Shown in pieces: positions 5,412-8,195 of a stretch of DNA of 8,195 nucleotides; the stretch's first letter is position 1, and each line of letters starts with the position of its first letter. The stretch lies in NCBI GenBank assembly GCA_003649495.1, contig QMRZ01000065.1, positions 1 through 8,195 on the forward strand. The letters are read 5' to 3'. Below the pieces are notes generated by a model. The model ran no database searches. It had not been told where the DNA came from and worked only from the letters and a program-made list of their open reading frames with translations. The translations under genes were made by a program, and so were the position numbers. The DNA comes from Thermoprotei archaeon. GTDB lineage: Archaea > Thermoproteota > Thermoprotei > Thermofilales > Thermofilaceae.

Positions 5412-6200
5412 CTATAGCACGAGTCCCTCGCGGTAGATCTTCATGTACCCGCTCCTGTACACGGCTAGGCCCGCCGCTAGCGATGTCAGTGACGCGGCCA
5501 CGTAGATCAGGAACTCCGTGCTCATCACGCCCAGCCCCTCGAAGAGAGCCTTCCGCCACACTAGGTAGGCCCAGGAGAGGGGGTATAGCCAGACGGCACT
5601 CCTCAGCACCTCGGGGAGGATGGTCAGTGGGAAGTACTGCCCCGAGAAGACGTACTCGATGAACTTCAGGGCTAGGCTCACGGGCTCACCCCTCTTGACG
5701 TGGTATACCAGTCCATTCTCCAGGAGGTTGAGGCCCACGTTCATGGAGACCCAGAATGGGATGAAGAGGGCCACTGCCAGGGGGTCTGCCCTTAGGCCCG
5801 AGGTGGCTAGGAGGGCGTACGCGTAGATTAGGACTGGGAGTAGGTTGTACTTGAGGTATATGGAGAGCCAGTCCTCGAGGAGGAAGAGCCAGGGCGGGGA
5901 TGGCCTGGAGTACACGTAGTAGAAGACGCGGAGGTGTAGTGGGAAGTTGTACCTGAATGGGTTGGCCATCTGAGCCAGCAGGAGCCCGCTCAATATGAAC
6001 GCCAGTGGGCTCTCAACGCCGTAGTCGGCGATACCCCTCTGGTACACTATCGAGTATCCGAGGAAGTAGTAGGTCAGGAATGAGCCGAGCACGCCCAGCA
6101 CAGTCATCAGTATCATGGACTTGTAGGCCGCGATGTCGTAGAGCGAGCCGAGGATCGCGTAGTGCCAGAGGGCTCTCAGCGTCAGGCGTATCTCCTCCAT
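5412..6200 (-). CDS. ABC-2 type transporter permease
   Basis: This 262-residue membrane protein has about six predicted transmembrane segments, roughly at residues 29-51, 65-79, 118-135, 139-160, 185-212 and 226-248. Before the fifth comes SGQYFPLTILPEVLR, matching the conserved S-G-x-Y-F-P-L-x-x-L-P-E motif of ABC-2 permeases (DrrB/NodJ type). It should form the membrane channel of an exporter driven by the ATPase encoded just upstream. Start: ATG at 6200 overlaps the ATPase stop in TGATG, the usual coupling arrangement; a GTG one codon earlier (6203) is possible. Substrate is unknown: this class exports drugs, lipids or polysaccharides, and the sequence gives no further hint. The length is typical for the family. 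Confidence 0.87.
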   Translation of the reverse strand: MEEIRLTLRALWHYAILGSLYDIAAYKSMILMTVLGVLGSFLTYYFLGYSIVYQRGIADYGVESPLAFILSGLLLAQMANPFRYNFPLHLRVFYYVYSRPSPPWLFLLEDWLSIYLKYNLLPVLIYAYALLATSGLRADPLAVALFIPFWVSMNVGLNLLENGLVYHVKRGEPVSLALKFIEYVFSGQYFPLTILPEVLRSAVWLYPLSWAYLVWRKALFEGLGVMSTEFLIYVAASLTSLAAGLAVYRSGYMKIYREGLVL

Positions 6201-7177
6201 CACGCCGCCCCACCCGCGACCAGTGCCCTGAAGACGTCGCTGAGGGAGGGCTTCTCGTAGGACAGGTACCTCACCTCGCAGCCCAGCTTCGCCGCCAAGT
6301 CTATCAGCTCGGCTGGCGCCACGCCATCCTTCGCCGCCTCAATTACTATGAGCCTGCCCCCCTCCCTAGCCTCAGCGTGGAACACCGCGGGCAGGTCGCG
6401 CAGCTTCTCCACCAGCCTACCCCCATCACCCCTCCTCAGGGCTACGACTATCCTCTCCCTCTTCACCACAAGCTCCCTGAGCTCGTGGGGGGTGGCGATA
6501 GCCACCACCCTCCCCCTATTCAGGAAGAGTATGCGATCGCAGAGGTACTCAGCCTCCTCCATGTTCTGGGTAGTGAGGAGTATTGTCCTGCCCTCCTCCC
6601 TAGCCACCTTCTTCAACACCCTCCACACCTCCATGCATGATGCCGGGTCCATGTGGACGGTGGGCTCATCAAGCACCAGTATCGGCATGTCGTAGAGGAG
6701 TAGCTCCGCCAGCTTGAGCCTAGCCTTCATCCCAGCTGAGAATCGGGAGGGCCACTCATCCCTCCACTCCCAGAGGCCAACCATCTTCAAAGCCTCCTCA
6801 GCCCTCCTCCTCAAGTCCCCGCGCGCCCAGTGGATTGAGCCCACCATGATCAAGTACTTCAGCGCGGGGACGCGGAGGAATGACTGCACAAGCCTCATGT
6901 AGCCGCTCAAGTACAGGGCTACGTACTTCTCGCATACTTTTCGCTTTAGCTTCCTGACGTCCTCGCCCATCACGTAGGCGGTGCCCCTCGTCGGCTCTAG
7001 GAGGCCAGCTATTATGAGTGAGAGAGTAGTCTTACCAGCCCCATTAGGCCCAAGAACACCAAAAACCTCACCCCCACGCACACTAAAGCTCACATCATTA
7101 AGAGCAACGACCTCACCACTCCTGCCCCGGTAAACCTTAGTCAACCCCTCGACAACTACTGGATCGCTTCTCCTCAC
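6200..7177 (-). CDS. ABC transporter ATP-binding protein, DrrA/CcmA-like
   Basis: This 325-residue protein carries the nucleotide-binding domain in the first ~230 residues: Walker A GPNGAGKT (43-50), signature FSAGM (146-150, a variant of LSGGQ), Walker B ILVLDE (166-171) and D-loop HMDP. The switch position reads TTQNMEEAEYLCD, with Gln204 in place of the common His, as in many DrrA-type exporters. A C-terminal domain of about 95 residues ends in SLSDVFRALV, like the C-terminal DVF tail of this subfamily. It should energise export through the permease encoded immediately downstream; the two genes overlap at TGATG. Start: GTG 7177 with TATA-like sequence upstream. No Gln occurs at the expected Q-loop position just after the first core strand; Q98 is the nearest, so the Q-loop is unusual or displaced. 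Confidence 0.9.
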   Translation of the reverse strand: MRRSDPVVVEGLTKVYRGRSGEVVALNDVSFSVRGGEVFGVLGPNGAGKTTLSLIIAGLLEPTRGTAYVMGEDVRKLKRKVCEKYVALYLSGYMRLVQSFLRVPALKYLIMVGSIHWARGDLRRRAEEALKMVGLWEWRDEWPSRFSAGMKARLKLAELLLYDMPILVLDEPTVHMDPASCMEVWRVLKKVAREEGRTILLTTQNMEEAEYLCDRILFLNRGRVVAIATPHELRELVVKRERIVVALRRGDGGRLVEKLRDLPAVFHAEAREGGRLIVIEAAKDGVAPAELIDLAAKLGCEVRYLSYEKPSLSDVFRALVAGGAA

Positions 7178-7194
7178 ATCGTGGTGGAATAGAT

Positions 7195-7213
7195 GTTATA
7201 GAAGTTATTTAAG
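7195..7213 (-). promoter_or_regulatory. Promoter region of the ABC exporter operon
   Basis: On the minus strand AAATAACTT (7203-7211) and CTATAACA (7194-7201) are two overlapping AT-rich candidates, centred about 30 and 21 nt before the GTG at 7177. The first fits the spacing seen elsewhere better. The divergent ATPase gene starts about 130 bp away, leaving room for two separate promoters. Confidence 0.45.
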
Positions 7214-7274
7214 CGTTGTAGAGCTGCCTAACTGTTCATGCATGTAGCGAGTTTTAGCATCATGCGAGAGTAAA

Positions 7275-7282
7275 CGCTTATG
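7275..7282 (+). promoter_or_regulatory. Probable TATA box of the interrupted ABC ATPase gene
   Basis: CGCTTATGG is centred about 27 nt before the ATG at 7306, predicting a leaderless start there. A second AT-rich patch (GTTTTAGCAT, 7251-7260) lies about 29 nt before the alternative in-frame ATG at 7285, so the start is not settled. Confidence 0.4.
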
Positions 7283-7305
7283 GCATGTGGCAGCCGTATA
7301 TACTG

Positions 7306-8195
7306 ATGCTCGCCGTCGAGGCTGAGGGCCTCGTCAAATTCTTCGGGCAGGTCGCGGCGCTGAGGGGCTTGAGCATGAAGGCTCCAGGGGGCGTATCTGG
7401 GCTCATAGGGCCTAACGGTGCTGGGAAGACTACAACTATCCACATACTGGCGGGCCTTGTGAGGCCCACGAGGGGCTCTGCTAGAGTCCTCGGATTCGAC
7501 GCCGTGCGGGAGAGCACTGAGGTTAGGAGGAGGGCGAGGTTCGTGCTTGAGGATCAGGAGCTGCCTCGTCACATGGAGGTTAGGCGCTTCCTGGAGCACG
7601 CAGCCCGCCTCTGTGGAGGCGAGCCTCGTGATGCGCGAGATGCCTTAAAGGCTGTAGGGCTCTGGGAATACTTCCAGAGGGTCATCGGGAGCCTCTCGGC
7701 TGGGATGCTGTAGAGGCTGCGCATTGCGCAGGCTCTCCTCGGCGACCCCGAGCTGGTCGTGCTCGACGAGCCTACCGCAAATCTCGACCCCCTGGGCCGC
7801 GCTGAAGTGCTGGAACTCATTGCAAGGCTGCGCAGGGAGAGGGGGATTAGCTTTCTCATTTCATCTCACGTGCTGCCGGAGCTTGAGCGCGTAGTGGACT
7901 GGGTGACTATCATATGCAGAGGAAGAGCTGTAGCGGAAGGGAGGCTTAGCGACTTAATGCAGCTTGGCCGGAGCGGCCGCTTCCGCCTAATCTCCTCTGA
8001 TGATGAGCGGTTAGCCCTCCTCCTCCGCGAGCAGGGGCTCGATGCGTACGTTGCTGGTGGCTGTGTAGTAGTGTCAGCGCGGGACTGCTGGAGCCTCTAC
8101 AAAGTCCTCGCCGCCATCAATGCCCACGATATTCGCGTCTACAGGGTGGAGGAGGAGGGCACTAGCCTGGATGAAGTGTTTAGGAGGGTGGTGGG
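7306..8195 (+). pseudogene. ABC transporter ATPase interrupted by an in-frame TAG, 3' end beyond window
   Basis: The frame starts MLAVEAEGLVKFFGQVAALR (ATG 7306; ATG 7285 would add seven residues). Walker A GPNGAGKTT lies near residues 36-44 and the signature LSAGM just before the lesion. TAG at 7711-7713 then ends the first part at 135 residues. The same frame continues open to the edge with Walker B LVVLDEPT, D-loop NLDP, switch His in FLISSHVLPELE and the typical SLDEVFRRVV end. Family alignment of SAGMLxRLRIAQALLGDPE places Gln at the stop, so a single CAG-to-TAG change explains it. The truncated product has no Walker B and cannot hydrolyse ATP. No credible restart exists: the first GTG after the stop (7759) falls inside Walker B. 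Context: divergent from the intact ABC operon; its permease would lie to the right. Sequencing error or readthrough remain possible. Confidence 0.85.

Noticed and set aside
7711..7713. Pyrrolysine or reassigned TAG
   Set aside because: TAG ends several intact genes in this window, and the position is a standard Gln in the ABC family; a point mutation is simpler.
7999..8050. C-box-like TGATGA suggesting a C/D box sRNA
   Set aside because: It lies inside the ABC ATPase frame and no properly spaced D, C' and D' boxes were found.

Overview
The window reads as a GC-rich hyperthermophilic archaeon of the Thermoproteota (Crenarchaeota). The signs are a non-phosphorylating glyceraldehyde-3-phosphate dehydrogenase resembling that of Thermoproteus tenax, a PaREP1-family gene, a VapBC-type AbrB/PIN pair, Arg codons dominated by AGG/AGA, and TATA boxes about 24-31 nt before most start codons (near-leaderless genes). 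The genus cannot be fixed from the sequence; a Thermofilum-, Thermoproteus- or Acidilobus-like lineage would fit.

Left part (1-1311): the 5' end of a minus-strand gapN gene runs off the left edge. Behind it lies a short spacer holding two divergent promoters, then a plus-strand AbrB-antitoxin/PIN-toxin pair whose reading frames overlap.

Middle (1328-3935): a complete GH29 alpha-L-fucosidase (minus) is divergent from a PflA-like radical SAM protein with an additional four-cysteine cluster (plus). They share a 37-bp intergenic region in which the two promoters interlock.

Right-middle (3936-5411): a decayed PaREP1 gene (two frameshifts and an internal stop) that keeps its promoter, a foldable spacer, tRNA-Ala(GGC) with its own promoter and an encoded CCA, and a minus-strand coiled-coil protein with a C-terminal membrane anchor, encoded by 21-bp tandem repeats.

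Right part (5412-8195): a minus-strand ABC exporter operon (ATPase then permease, stop/start overlap TGATG). Divergent from it is a second ABC ATPase on the plus strand, interrupted by one in-frame TAG just after the signature motif but otherwise open to the window edge.

No clearly new multi-gene system is visible. The best leads are the amber-interrupted ABC ATPase, the radical SAM enzyme with an auxiliary cluster and no visible partner, and the interlocked divergent promoter.
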